The notes under the pieces: generated by a model
Database searches by the model: none
Seen by the model: only the letters and a program-made list of their open reading frames with translations
What the model was told of the DNA's origin: nothing
Program-made: the position numbers and the translations under genes
Part shown: positions 53,700 through 64,000 of the stretch, piece after piece
How the letters are laid out: each line of letters begins with the position of its first letter
Position numbering within the stretch: the first letter of the stretch is position 1
From: Adenophora triphylla var. japonica
Lineage: Eukaryota > Streptophyta > Magnoliopsida > Asterales > Campanulaceae
Assembly (NCBI GenBank): GCA_022495995.1
Contig: JAFEMH010002326.1
Location: 186,001-250,000, forward strand
Direction of reading: 5' to 3'
DNA length: 64,000 bases

Positions 53700-56280
53700 T
53701 TGCATCTCTGGAAATGGAAACTTTACAAGGTCTTAAAAGTAAATTCAGGGAATAGGAAAAAAAATAAAACCATTTCACTTGCTGGCTGTCTTTTTTGTTT
53801 TCCACCACACATGGACTGTGATTTATACTTTCAAGACATAAAACTCAGTTCCACTTTTTGTTTAAATTTTGAAAGAAATTTAAAAAAAGGATATGAAATT
53901 AGAGCTTGCTCATGCAAACATGCAAAATGCCACGTGTATGTAGTCACCAAATTACTTGCTGAATGCCATTTTTGTCAAACGTGCATCTTGGAAACCGAGA
54001 TATGAGTTTTATTCAAATTAGCTCATGCAAACAGCCAAGTGTTCTGCTTATTATTGGCTGCATAAGAGGTGGATCCATTACACAATTTTTGAATACAATA
54101 TCCTTCCTTCCCAGTCCATTTTTAAATTTTTGTAAATTATAATTTAAATTAGTATTTTTTTTTCCTCTATCCAACTGATGAGCTGGAATGGAATTTGAAA
54201 TTTTGTTTCTTCTACAAAGATTTTCTGATTGGTAGATAAAGTTGGCTGTTCAGAAATTTTAATTTTTTAATAATAACTGTGTAATCAGCCCTTGGTTTTG
54301 TAGTAGTTGTAATTCAAACTCCCACTGAATATTTGCCTATATAAACGCCGGACGGTGCTTTAATTTTCTTCATTTCCACAAAGCTTGCTCTCTCCATATG
54401 AGAGGTCAAAATGCCTTTACTATTCATCTGTTGCATTTGTTTTTGATTATTTTCAGGGCCGTCCTCAGAAGAGCGGCAATTATCAGGAGCTCAAAAATAT
54501 ACTGTCATACTGGAATTTAACAAAAGGAACATTGCATGCGAAATTTGTTGAAGAAGACGACACATTGAAGAAGAAAAAATGTACTTTCTAATTCGAATTA
54601 GATGACAACATAATGAAGAGAGTTGAATATATGAGTATGACGATGGACATATATTTTGAATCATACAGAGCCTTTGCTTCAGTCTTCAACTTCAAATGTC
54701 TCTTTAACTTAACGGAGAAGAAAATTTCAACTGTTAGTCAATGAATATATGAATAATTTGCTATGCAGCTTCCATTCTAATTTCTATACTCAGGTAAATT
54801 TTGTTATCAGCAGTATATCTACGCTTTTGCTTGTGGTTCCATTCCTAAGGCTAAGGATTTCAGACCAAGCTTCCACAATCCATTCACACAACAAAAAGAG
54901 GGCGCCACAGCAATCAACAAATTGTAGGCATCTCATCTTAATTAGCAAAAAATCATCTTCATGTAAAAAAGCACAAAATATAAAATTTCTCTTTTCCACT
55001 ATACATCAAAAAAAAATCTTCTACATATTTAAATGCAACTTAAGGTCATATACTTGAATTTATATGCATTGATCTAAGATGTAATCATAAGTATGAAGGA
55101 GTAGGTCAATATTGTAAACCTGAGATTATACAATACTTTAATTCTCTGTAAAAAATTTGAAGGAGCTATTAAAATAAAGAGTACTCAAAGATATAAAGTC
55201 ATAAGGAGTGCACATATTTAAAGTAGCGAACTAAGGATAAATCTAAATACTTATCTTTTATAGTTTGGGTTATTTAATTGCTGATATCAATGGTAGTGTA
55301 CCTGCAATAGTTTAAAGCCCATGTTAAAGAGAGAATTATATAACTAAAATTGAACATAGTACATGTATAGTATATGACTACATGCGTTCACTCGAAATAA
55401 AATTTAGGAATCAATTAGATTTCTTTCAAAAAAAGAATCAATTAGACTGACTTAAGAAATAGCATACGGTCCAAATAAATAAGAAAGAGTCGTAAAATTT
55501 AATTTCCTACTTTGTTAATTTGAAATAAATTTAAATGAGAAAGGAATAGAAGTTTCAAGTGTGTTTATGTCTGATGGAATGTTAATTTCTTTGTAAATGC
55601 TTCATCAAACATTCCGAAATTAATATAAAATATCATTTAAACCCCATTCTAATTTCAAACGATTATTTCTAAGCAATAAAAGGTGCATTGATCAAATACC
55701 CGAAGCATCTTCGTATGATCGACAGTGATAATGCCAACATGTACATCTACATTAAAAGTTTTTTTAATTCAATCGATAACAGATATTTTATACAAATATA
55801 AGGTAATAACAATGACTTTAAATATTGATTTCATGCTCGATCGTCATATTTACGAGGTGACATAATCATTCCAGCTTAACGTAAAACTAATAACGAATTA
55901 TTTTATAATAAAGTAACATTAACATAGGTTTATAAAATTTATCACATCTCTACACTTATGTAATTTACACAAAAAATTAATTTAAAAAATTGAGACTAAA
56001 GTGAAAATGTAAATGTTTATTTCAACTTAGATCTAAATATACCGAAGTTAATCATTCTGAAAAAAAAAAAAACTGAAAAAATTTACGTAGTTGAACAAAT
56101 CTAGGGTTCTCAGAAATTTATGTCGTAATTTTGTGTTTATTTTTTTTTTCTTTTCTCGCGTAATTGAATTTTAAGAGCACATTTTACTGATAAAATTTCA
56201 ATGGTAAACAAACTGAGAGCTATTTACTTAAATACATAAACATATTTTAAGTATTTCACATAAATAAATGATATGTTGCG
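53700..56280 (+). other. A/T-rich interior of the Helitron, no recognised gene
   Basis: TATA-like CTATATAAAC near 54340 is followed by a short frame (54385-54591) that reads GRPQKSGNYQELKNILSYWN after a TTTTCAG that could be a splice acceptor. I do not recognise it. The rest to 56280 is A/T-rich, without coding signals. Confidence 0.4.
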
Positions 56281-56559
56281 TGTATTTTTTTAAATATGGA
56301 GAGTCCCTAATCGAACGTAGATCTTCAAAATCGCTTCAAAAGTAAGTGAAATCAAAACAATGATAGTAAGTTTAGGTCAATAGAGTACCAGATCTGTGTG
56401 TTTGAAATATTTTCGTGGCGATTGAATTCAGATTTAGACCAACGCCGTCATTATCCATCGATACGAGTGATTAGTCACCGTCTTTGCTACGATATGGCTT
56501 TAGAAATATAGAAAAAATGAGAAAATGTGATTGCAAATCGATTTAGGCGCTTATTGAAG

Positions 56560-56800
56560 GCTTAGTAGGTGTGAATTCTGTCATTTTGGCCGTATAATTG
56601 TAGGTTTTGGGGTATCAAGTGTCTAGGGTTTGATGTTTAGCGGCGGAAGAAGGAAGAAAATGAGGTGAGAAGGCGGTGTGTTGTTTTATATGGATGCTGG
56701 TAGGGTTTTGTTTTCATTTGGGCCTTACCGGTTTTTTTCTCAGTATTTTATTTGGGCTTTTTTTTTTGGCCCATACGTATTATCCTTTAGTATTGAAAGG
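56560..56800 (-). promoter_or_regulatory. Promoter-like segment of a housekeeping gene, probably captured
   Basis: On the minus strand: GGCCCA and GCCCAAAT motifs (56735-56775), AAAACCCTA telobox (near 56700-56710), TATATAAAAC (near 56685), ACCGCCTTCTCACC, a second AAACCCTAG (near 56625), then ATG (near 56583) with a short frame MTEFTPTKPSISA. GGCCCA (site II) plus telobox is typical of ribosomal-protein and cell-cycle genes. The exon that follows is not recognised. Confidence 0.45.
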
Positions 56801-57083
56801 TAAAAACAGTTTAAAAAAAAATAGAATTATTTTTAGAATTATAAGTTGTTAGTAGTATCATTTGAGAATTGATGAAAACATATTATATTTAGTATAATAT
56901 TTCATTATTTATGGGTTTAATTTTTTACTACTTATATTTCTGTTTGAAATTAAATAAATAAATATAATTGCTTAGGATCAAAAGTAAATTTAAAAACATT
57001 TTCGTCATTAATTTTCCTAATGCAGGGAATATTTCTCTCTTTTTTGATATTTCGTTTCCTTTTTATTTTTTTGAGCAAGTCTC

Positions 57084-58566
57084 CCATGAGAACAAGGGGA
57101 TCCGTCTCATGCATGAGACGGGTCGACCCATGACCCATGGGCATAACCGCCCAAACCAATAATTCCTAGTCCACGCCAAATTCATTCCAGCCAAGCAATT
57201 TGAGGCCTTCTTTGGATTTTTAATTGGTCTTTATTTATTTCCTAGGTCTCTCATATTTTTTTTAGGCCCAATTTTTTTATTTTATTTTATTTATTTTTTT
57301 TTTTGCTTTTTGATTTTTTTTTTTAGTTTTTATATTTTTTTTTTAGTTTTTATATTATTTTTTCGCTTTTCAGTGGTTTCGAAAAAGTAATAGTTATCAT
57401 CTCTTAAAGTAACATTGTTCATAAGTAAAACGTAATACCTGTTTTGCAATATCAACTATTACTTAAACAAATGAGAAGTATTACTCAAAATGAAAACAGT
57501 TCCTAAAACTATTATTAGTTAAAAAAAAATAACACTATTACTTCACAAGTGTAGTACTATTACTTATAGCAATACCAACTATTACTTAAACAAATGAGAA
57601 GTATTACTCAAAATGAAAACAGTTCCTAAAACTATTATTAGTTAAAAAAATAACACTATTACTTCACAAGTGTAGTACTATTACTTATAGCAATACCAAC
57701 TATTACTTAAACAAATGAGAAGTATTACTCAAAATGAAAACAGTTCCTAAAACTATTATTAGTTAAAAAAAAAAAAAACAATATTACTTCACAAGTGTAG
57801 TACTATTATTTATAGCGTACCAACTATTACTTAAACAAATGAGAAGTATTACTTTTGCCAAACGAAGAAAACATAGGGAAAAATACTATTACTTTTCTGT
57901 ATATATGTATTACTTTAATGTATACAAATTATTACTTTATATGCATTCAATTATTACATTATGTTATAGTAACTATTACTTTTCACTTTTTTTTTTTTTT
58001 ACAGAAATTCATCATCAGAGGAACTTTCCATGATTTAGCACTAAGAAAACAAGTAGTATGCAAGGAATCTCAAACTCAACAACAACAGAGTAGAAGCAAT
58101 TTCAATCAGTGAAATTGCAGCAAAAATATGAAGAACAACAAATTCAATTGATGAATTTGCAGGAAATCAAACAACAAATGATATGCAGCAAATGACAAAG
58201 ATGAAAGCTCCACCAAACAACCACTTTAAATTTGGCTCAGATCTGGAAAAAAAAACGAGGAAGAGAAGGTGGGGGAGGGGCGTTGGGTGGTGGGTTGGAG
58301 AGAGGGAGAGATCGACGGATCTCTCAAGTCGACGCCGGCGATAATGGCCGGAAATGATGAAGGTGCGGTGGGTGGTGGGTTGGAGAGAGGGAGAGAGCTA
58401 GGCTAGGGCAGAGATTGGGTCGGCAATGGAGGTCTCTGCATTTACACGTATAGAGAGAGAGAGAAGAGCATTTACGTATAGAGAGAGAAGAGAGCGGGTA
58501 ATTTTCCGGATCATGGGTCAAAAATGACCCGTCTCATGGATGAGACGGGTATAGGTGTTCTCACCC
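57084..58566. mobile_element. MULE-like or unclassified terminal-inverted-repeat element (1.5 kb)
   Basis: The ends share GAGAACA...CCGTCTCAT-NN-ATGAGACGGGTC and ACCCATGA in inverted order (57084-57140 and 58505-58566). Internally it has 122-bp satellites and GGTGGTGGGTTGGAGAGAGG repeats (58285 and 58370 areas). No transposase. The target duplication is unclear (AAGTCTC against AAGTTTT). Confidence 0.55.
57451..57850. repeat. Satellite-like array, 122-bp unit, three copies plus a part
   Basis: Units begin (A/C)CAACTATTACTTAAACAAA at about 57452, 57573, 57695 and 57819 and include GAGAAGTATTACTCAAAATG and CACAAGTGTAGTACTATTA. Copies are nearly identical apart from an A tract. Confidence 0.88.
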
Positions 58567-59880
58567 AAGTTTTTGTCTATTTTTTTTGGTATAGAGAACA
58601 CTTTATATTACAAAAGTGTATATATTTATTTATTTTGATAGGTGCTATCTTATCCGGCCAAGTGTTCTATAATTTATTTTTTCCTAAAAAATGCGTGAGT
58701 TGTTAATAAAACCGATATTAACAAAATTTTGTTCATATGTTATTATCACCTAAAAAAGTTTCCGACTTCACTAAACATTCGTAAACTTTAATTTATTACA
58801 GAGATTATATTGGTTTGGAAAAATATTTATATTTTCTTTGACTTTTGAAATTGTGAATTTAGAGTATTTATAATGGAAAAGGCAGTATAAGAATTATTTC
58901 ACAATAGTAAGAAAGAAAAATTATAAAATATATTTATTTATATCTAAAAATTACCTTTCAAGTTCACCTTCAAATAAAAATGGGCAAATTTTGAAACGCA
59001 TTTTATGTCGAAGGAGTAATATTTTAAGTAATAACAATATATGTTATTTAAATGGCTTCAAAATTGCGTAGGTAAAATTATTTTCAAGAGATAGATTCAT
59101 ATATTAACATTATTCCATATGCGAAATGTTTTCAATTGTTAGGCGTAAATGACAGATAAGCGGACGAGTGAGTAGTGTTTTTTTATTTGAGGGTAAGTAG
59201 TGCCTTCTACTAAATTTTGTATTAGGGCATGCACGGCGGTAGGATAAGTGAATCTTATGCCTAATCAAATCTTCATTCACAGAAACTGATATTTTGTAGT
59301 AACGAGCCAAAATTTTTGCTTACCACACTTTTATAATGAAAAAAAAATAGTTATTTCATTTTATAATTTAATGCTATAAATTAGTTTTTTTTTTCCGTCC
59401 ACGATACAAAATTTTTTTTTTTTTTTTTTTGTAGTTGCAGTCTTTATAAATCACACTCATAAATAAACATCAATTTGATATCTAAAACGTTAAATATATG
59501 AGAATAATAACTTACGTTGCAATCAGGGTAAAATAAAATTACCGCTCCTAAAAACAGCTCTGGAGTTCTCCAACGTTTGTTACGTGATTTATCGAAAAGA
59601 AGTAAACATTGCCGAAAGAACATACGATCCTATAATGAGAGGGAAAATTGACCATCACCACGTTAACAAAGGGAATTCGCCACCAGTTTTCAAGTTTCAT
59701 GGTCAAAATTATTATTTAATAGGAAATTTGTAACACGTTGAAGGCGAATTCCCAAAAATCGTACAGTTATACATATATGATACAGAGATCTCAAATCGCA
59801 AACCTTTGTTAGGTAAATTAATATTTTTAGTATTTTGATAAGTATATTAACTTATTCCACATTGGTACATGCAAGATTCA
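58567..59880 (+). other. A/T-rich Helitron interior before the helicase
   Basis: No recognised gene. A small inverted pair GGGAATTCGCC / GGCGAATTCCC lies at 59670-59760. Confidence 0.4.
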
Positions 59881-59889
59881 GATGTGGGG

Positions 59890-61775
59890 GATCTTCATGA
59901 TTCTATAGTTTCAGATTTGAAAAACATGTTTGACAAAGAGAATGTGTTGGTGAAATCTTTCTGAATGGCAAAGGATAAAATGTTGTTTAAGAGTGGGGAA
60001 AATGTTAGACTTAAACCAATCGGCAGACGTGGAGGCGATGGATGGACATATAATTTACTTTCCGCTTTCGAAGTACCATTATTGATTGTTGGAAATGTTG
60101 AAGATTGCATTGGTGAAAGAGATATTTTGGTTGAGACTCAATCTGGATTTCTTAAGAGGATTAATCAATTGATTTCAGCTTATTTGGGTTTGCAATATCC
60201 ATTATTGTTTCCTTATGGTGAAGATGGGTATCGAGAAGATATTCCTCTCTCAAATAAAAGGAGTGATGTTGGTGGACGCAAGAATGTCAGTACGAGGGAA
60301 TTTTTTGCGTTGAGCCTACATGAAAGAGAATTTGAACCAAAAACCATTTTGTTTTTGGGTCGCTTACTTCAACAATTCGTCGTGGATGCATATACTATGA
60401 TTGAATCTTCGCGTCTGAATTATGTGTGGCGTACTTTTTCAGCTGCTCTTAGATCCAAGGGACATATAGTGCTGAATGTTGCATCGAGTGGCATTGCATC
60501 CCTGTTGTTACCTGGTGGAAGGACAACACACTCTAGATTTTCAATACCTTTTAATATTGATGAAAGCTCTGTGTGTAATATAAAACAAGGAAGTGCAATT
60601 GCGGAATTGATCTTCAGATGCAAGCTTATCATTTTGGATAAGGCACCAATGATGCATAGACATTGTTTTGAAGCTTTGGATAGAAACATGAAAGATATTT
60701 TGAAGCGGATTGATTTGAGTAGAAGTGAAATACCATTTGATGGGAAAACTGTGGTTTTCGGTGGGGATTTCCGTCAAATTTTACCGGTAATCCCGAAAGG
60801 TGGTAGGTAAGATATTGTACATTCGACTATTAACTCATTCCATTTGTGGTCTCATTGCACCGTTTTACGCTTGACAACAAATATGCGTCTCAAGGCTTCG
60901 AATCTGACAGCTGATTCTACTTTACTGCACGAGTACGCAAGATGGATTGCAAATATAGGAGATGGAACGGTGAATGAACCGAACGATGGTGTTATGTCCA
61001 TTGATATTCCAGATATGTTTTTAGCCGACGGAGGTAATGATCCTATTGTAGAAATAGTTCGTAGGGTATATCCAGATCTTCATTGACGTACCTTCGATAA
61101 GTCATACTATGAGGGTAGGGCTATTTTGGCTCCGACGTTGGATGTAGTTCAGTTGGTAAATAATTATATGGTTTCACTTTCCACCACCGAAGGGAGGACT
61201 TATTGAAGCTCAGATTCCAGTAGTCGTTCAGATCATGTTAGTGGTTTTATGAATGATGTTCACACTACAGAGTTCTTGAATAGTATTTCTGCATCTGGGC
61301 TAACTGAGCATATATTGTCGTTGAAAGTCGGTGTTCCCGTTATGTTGCTGTGAAATACCGATCCGAATCAAGGACTCTGTAACAGAACTAGGTTGCTTAT
61401 TACTCGATTGGGGAATTATGTATTAGAGGGTGAGATTTTATCATCAAGCTCATCCATTGGAAAAAAAAAGTCTTAATTCCTCGAATGTCACTCACTCCAT
61501 CAAACTCTAGGATTCCTTTCAAATTTGAGTGCCGCCAATTCCCTTTGATGGTCTCTTATGTCATGTCCATAAACATAAGTAAGGGACAATCTCTGTCTAC
61601 TGTCGGTCTTATGTTGAAAAAACCTGTTTTCAGTCATGGTCAGCTTTATGTTGCTTTGTCCAGAGTCATCCATCCAAATGGTCTTCATATTTGGATATGC
61701 GATCCGACAGAAGGGAGTTCTTCCGGCAACAATACTACAAATGTTGTGTTTAAGGAGGTTTTCCAAAACATTTAG
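59890..61775 (+). pseudogene. Helitron Rep/helicase remnant, catalytic parts deleted
   Basis: Reads VSDLKNMFDKENVLVKSF, a TGA at 59962-59964, then VRLKPIGRRGGDGWTYNLLS, ILVETQSGFLKRI, YLGLQYPLLFPYGEDGYRED and FVVDAYTMIESSRL (Helitron-like N domain). Near 60425 it jumps to FSAALRSKGHIVLNVASSG, so everything between, including the HUH Rep nuclease and the Walker A motif, is gone. Walker B reads ILDKAPMM (Lys where Glu is expected). FGGDFRQILPVIPKGG follows, then stops at 60808 and 61084 and frameshifts. The end, INISKGQSLSTVG and GHGQLYVALSRV-like (HGQLYVALSRVI), runs to a stop at 61775. Confidence 0.82.
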
Positions 61776-61841
61776 TTTGTAAGCCTTGCTATCAGTTTAA
61801 ACTTTAAAGTTTAATGCCTACCGTTGAATTTATGTTTAATA

Positions 61842-62175
61842 CTCCCTCCGTCCCACCTCAAGGTTTAACCTTTCCTTTTTGCGCTGTCCCACCTCAAGGT
61901 TTAACTTCCTTAAATGGAAAGTTTTCCATATATTTATACCCTTATCATCTCCATATATTTACAAAAAAACCATTCTCTCTCCTATTTCCTACCACACATT
62001 CTCCCACTCATTCTCTCTCCTTTTAAATATTTTTAACTTTTACATTCTCTCTCATATTTCCTACCACACATTTAACTTTTACATTCTCTCTCTTCAAATT
62101 TTCTACCCACTTTAATTACATTTTTTAAAAAGCGTGTCCACCTCAAGGTTCAACCTTGAGGTGGGACGGAGGGAG
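61842..62175. mobile_element. Stowaway MITE
   Basis: CTCCCTCCGTCCCACCTCAA to TTGAGGTGGGACGGAGGGAG with TA on both sides; 334 bp. It sits between the helicase stop and the Helitron 3' hairpin. Confidence 0.88.
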
Positions 62176-62215
62176 TAATTATTTTCGTTGCTTAACTAAA
62201 AGAATATATTTCTCG

Positions 62216-62242
62216 CCGTGCATCGCACGGGTGATACACTAG
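62216..62242 (+). terminator. Helitron 3' terminus (hairpin and CTAG)
   Basis: A 6-bp stem CCGTGC/GCACGG with an ATC loop, then G, GTGATACA and CTAG. It is the rolling-circle termination signal in Helitrons. Confidence 0.85.
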
Positions 62243-62493
62243 TATATAGTTAAAATGTGATCGTCAAATAACAAGAAAGGAACATAAAGTCTTAAACTCA
62301 AAGGAAATTACTATAAATCTTACAATAAATCAGAAACATAAAAGTAAGAAGAAGAAGAGAAAAAAGGGTCAACCCCAATATCTTCTTCTACATTACATTT
62401 TCATTCACGGCCATACAACTTGGATCAGCGGCCAACTATTTATTCAACAAACACAAAATCAGAAGACAACAATACCATAGCAAACACAAGCAA

Positions 62494-63583
62494 TTAATTT
62501 GGCTTCACATAGATACCAATAGCATGAAGACGAGTGGACGACTGGCCATGGAATCCGCTTATATATCCGCCTGTCACCGGATAGGAGAATTTAACGCCTT
62601 TTCCCTCATTCCCCAAAGGCCCATATACACTCTTCTTCTCGGTCGAAAAAAACAACCTACTTAGATATTGAGCATTAGGGGAATACGTTGTCCCACTGAT
62701 GTTGGTCAGCTTATCATCTTTCTCAATCTCAATCTGCCCAAAGAAAAACATTTTATATACTACTCCCTCCGTCCCACCCGAATTTGGACAAATTTCCTTT
62801 TTGGGGGTCCCATCCGAATTTGGACAACCCAAAAAGGAAAGTTTATAATAATAAAAAAATGGGCATACCCCACTCACTCATTAACTCCACTCATTCTCCA
62901 CCATACAATTTATTCAACCAACCACTATTAACTCCACTCATTCTCTTTCTTCATTTTCTACCACACATTTTTATTATCTTATTGTTATTTCTTAATCTCC
63001 GCAGAAAGAATCTTTGGCCCAAATTCGAGTGAGACTTTAGGGAGTATATGTTAAAAAAAAAAAAAAAAAAAAAGAGAAGGAGGTAGTAACACTTTAAATA
63101 TATAGGATTAATAATGAGGATGAGGCACAGTACCGTATACTTGGTGGGATGGACATCAGTACCGAAGACTTTAGAAGTCTCCTTGTTTCCGCTCTCATCA
63201 ATGCTTTCAAATTGGATTGTGTGAAAAGCTCCGGAATGAGAGATGAAAATACGAGATATTAATCCTTTGGGCTCGTAACTCCATGGGGTTCCACCTCCAG
63301 CTACATTGAATGGTCCAACCTTGGCACTAGATTTACTCGGTTGAATGTAGATTCCGATGGAATCAATCAATGAACCAGCCTGACCGTGAAATCCAGTAAT
63401 AACTTCATTATCTTTGACAGTATAGGAGAATGAAGTGTCTGAAGCTTTCCGAGCACCAAATGGACCAAATGATTTAAAATTGTCAGTGATAAAAGTCACA
63501 GATTTTAATAAGGTTGTACCCGCGTATGATCCATAAGTCCCGGTGATTCCAATGAGCTTCTCAACTTTAGTATCGATCTTCTT
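62494..63583 (-). CDS. Jacalin-related lectin, two 3' exons (partial gene)
   Basis: Mannose/galactose-binding lectin of the jacalin family, probably cytosolic since no signal peptide is seen (the 5' end is outside the window). Exon A (63134-63583, 150 codons) starts after TTGAACAG and ends at donor GTACTG. It encodes the second half of one domain (KLIGITGTYGSY, GFHGQAGSLIDSIGIYIQP) and the first half of the next (KVGPFNVAGGGTPWSYEPKG, TDVHPTKYT). Exon B (62494-62733) starts after TTGGGCAG and completes that domain (DDKLTNISGTTYSP, GFHGQSSTRLHAIGIYVKPN, stop TAA). Both visible splice junctions are phase 0 and fall at the same place within the domain, so each domain is built from two exons. At least two domains exist. 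The frame is clean and the gene is likely functional. More exons lie to the right. Confidence 0.9.
62763..63044. mobile_element. Stowaway MITE in the lectin intron (62734-63133)
   Basis: CTCCCTCCGTCCCACCCGAA to AAATTCGAGTGAGACTTTAG then GGAG, flanked by TA; 282 bp. The right end is more diverged. Confidence 0.82.
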
Positions 63584-63634
63584 CTGTTCAACAATTTGAT
63601 GATAAATTAAATGTTCTACACAAAGAAGAGAATA

Positions 63635-63924
63635 CTCCCTCCGTCCCACTCCACTGTAAACCAAATTTTTGGGCACGAAAATTAAGGAAAAGTAGAAGAG
63701 AAAAATAGGTGGGGGAGGTGTTTGTGAATATGAAAAATTAAATATAGGAGAGAGAATGAGTGAGAGGAATAGTTAGGAGAGAGAATATTGTGAGTGTAAA
63801 AGTAAAGTAGGAGAGAAAATGAGTGGATGGAATAGTAATTTTTTTTTGCCATTTTGGGTAGTTCACAATGAAGTGTGACGTCCTAAAAAGGAAATAAGTC
63901 CACATTAGAGTGGGACGGAGGGAG
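63635..63924. mobile_element. Stowaway MITE in the upstream lectin intron
   Basis: CTCCCTCCGTCCCACTCCAC to AGAGTGGGACGGAGGGAG, flanked by TA; 290 bp. It starts about 50 bp from the splice acceptor at 63584. Confidence 0.88.
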
Positions 63925-64000
63925 TATAAATGTTTTTTTTTCCGTTAATTTGTCCCCAACAAATAAAATGTCATTTCTAACTACAGATTTTATTTATTTA

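Larger units (their letters stand above)
53646..62242 (+). mobile_element. Helitron with both termini (8.6 kb)
   Basis: The 5' end TCTATACTATGATAAAAACA at 53646 is the typical plant Helitron start. The 3' end at 62242 is CTAG, preceded by hairpin CCGTGC-ATC-GCACGG (62216-62230) and GTGATACA. The flanking bases are A on the left and T on the right, as for Helitron insertion. The helicase gene lies near the 3' end in the expected direction. A MULE-like element, satellites, a Stowaway MITE and a promoter-like segment lie inside. That both ends belong to one element is inferred from order and orientation; two overlapping Helitrons remain possible. Confidence 0.7.

Noticed and set aside
57839..58112. 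Short ORFs with FFFLQKFI-like ends near 58000
   Set aside because: A/T-rich, overlapping frames; no family resemblance.
59670..59760. Small MITE bounded by GGGAATTCGCC and GGCGAATTCCC
   Set aside because: Arms are only 11 bp and no target duplication is visible; could be chance.

Overview
This is nuclear DNA of a flowering plant (probably a eudicot). It is almost entirely nested transposable elements, with one real host gene fragment, a jacalin-type lectin, at the right edge. Evidence for a plant includes Tat-lineage Ty3/gypsy elements with plant-mobile-domain (PMD) antisense genes, Ty1/copia, CACTA, Helitron and Stowaway elements, spliced exons and plant TATA promoters.

Layout. Positions 1-48569 are one nest. 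The oldest layer (element 0, positions 1-279, 35839-48569 and beyond the left edge) is the 3' part of a Tat-like Ty3/gypsy element ending in an LTR at 47197-48569. A second element of the same family (element 1, 280-35838, LTRs of about 1.4 kb, target duplication GGAAC) sits in its antisense PMD gene. Element 1 is itself split in its integrase gene by a reversed element of a sister family (element 2, 6969-25579, LTRs of about 1.7 kb, target duplication ACAAT). A Ty1/copia element (37098-42711, duplication GAAAT) and a CACTA fragment (42979 to about 44475) also interrupt element 0. Positions 48570-62242 hold a copia-like LTR fragment, a Helitron fragment with RPA and PIF1-helicase remnants, a MITE with long arms, a hAT-like element containing a Stowaway MITE, a foldback element, and a Helitron with both termini (53646-62242) that carries a degraded helicase, a MULE-like insertion and a promoter-like captured segment. 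From 62494 onward two exons of a jacalin-related lectin gene lie on the minus strand; both visible introns carry Stowaway MITEs.

How the parts work together. Elements 0, 1 and 2 share one design: LTR, PBS, gag-protease-(RT-RNase H)-integrase on the sense strand, then two genes on the opposite strand (aORF2 with a FWD...PT-E type domain, aORF1 a spliced PMD protein with an acidic tail), then tandem arrays, a polypurine tract and the 3' LTR. A palindromic box recurs just upstream of the LTR TATA box and, as a pair, upstream of each antisense gene that has its 5' region in the window. In elements 0/1 the box is GTCCGTACGGAC; in element 2 it is AGCCGTRCGGCY. The core is the same, the arms change together, and the distance to the LTR TATA is 22 or 23 bp. 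This looks like a family-specific control site shared by the retrotransposon promoter and its antisense genes, and it is the best candidate in the window for an undescribed system. The binding factor is unknown; the idea that an antisense PMD product binds it is inference.

Nearly all element ORFs carry stops, frameshifts or deletions. The lectin is the only gene here likely to act for the host.
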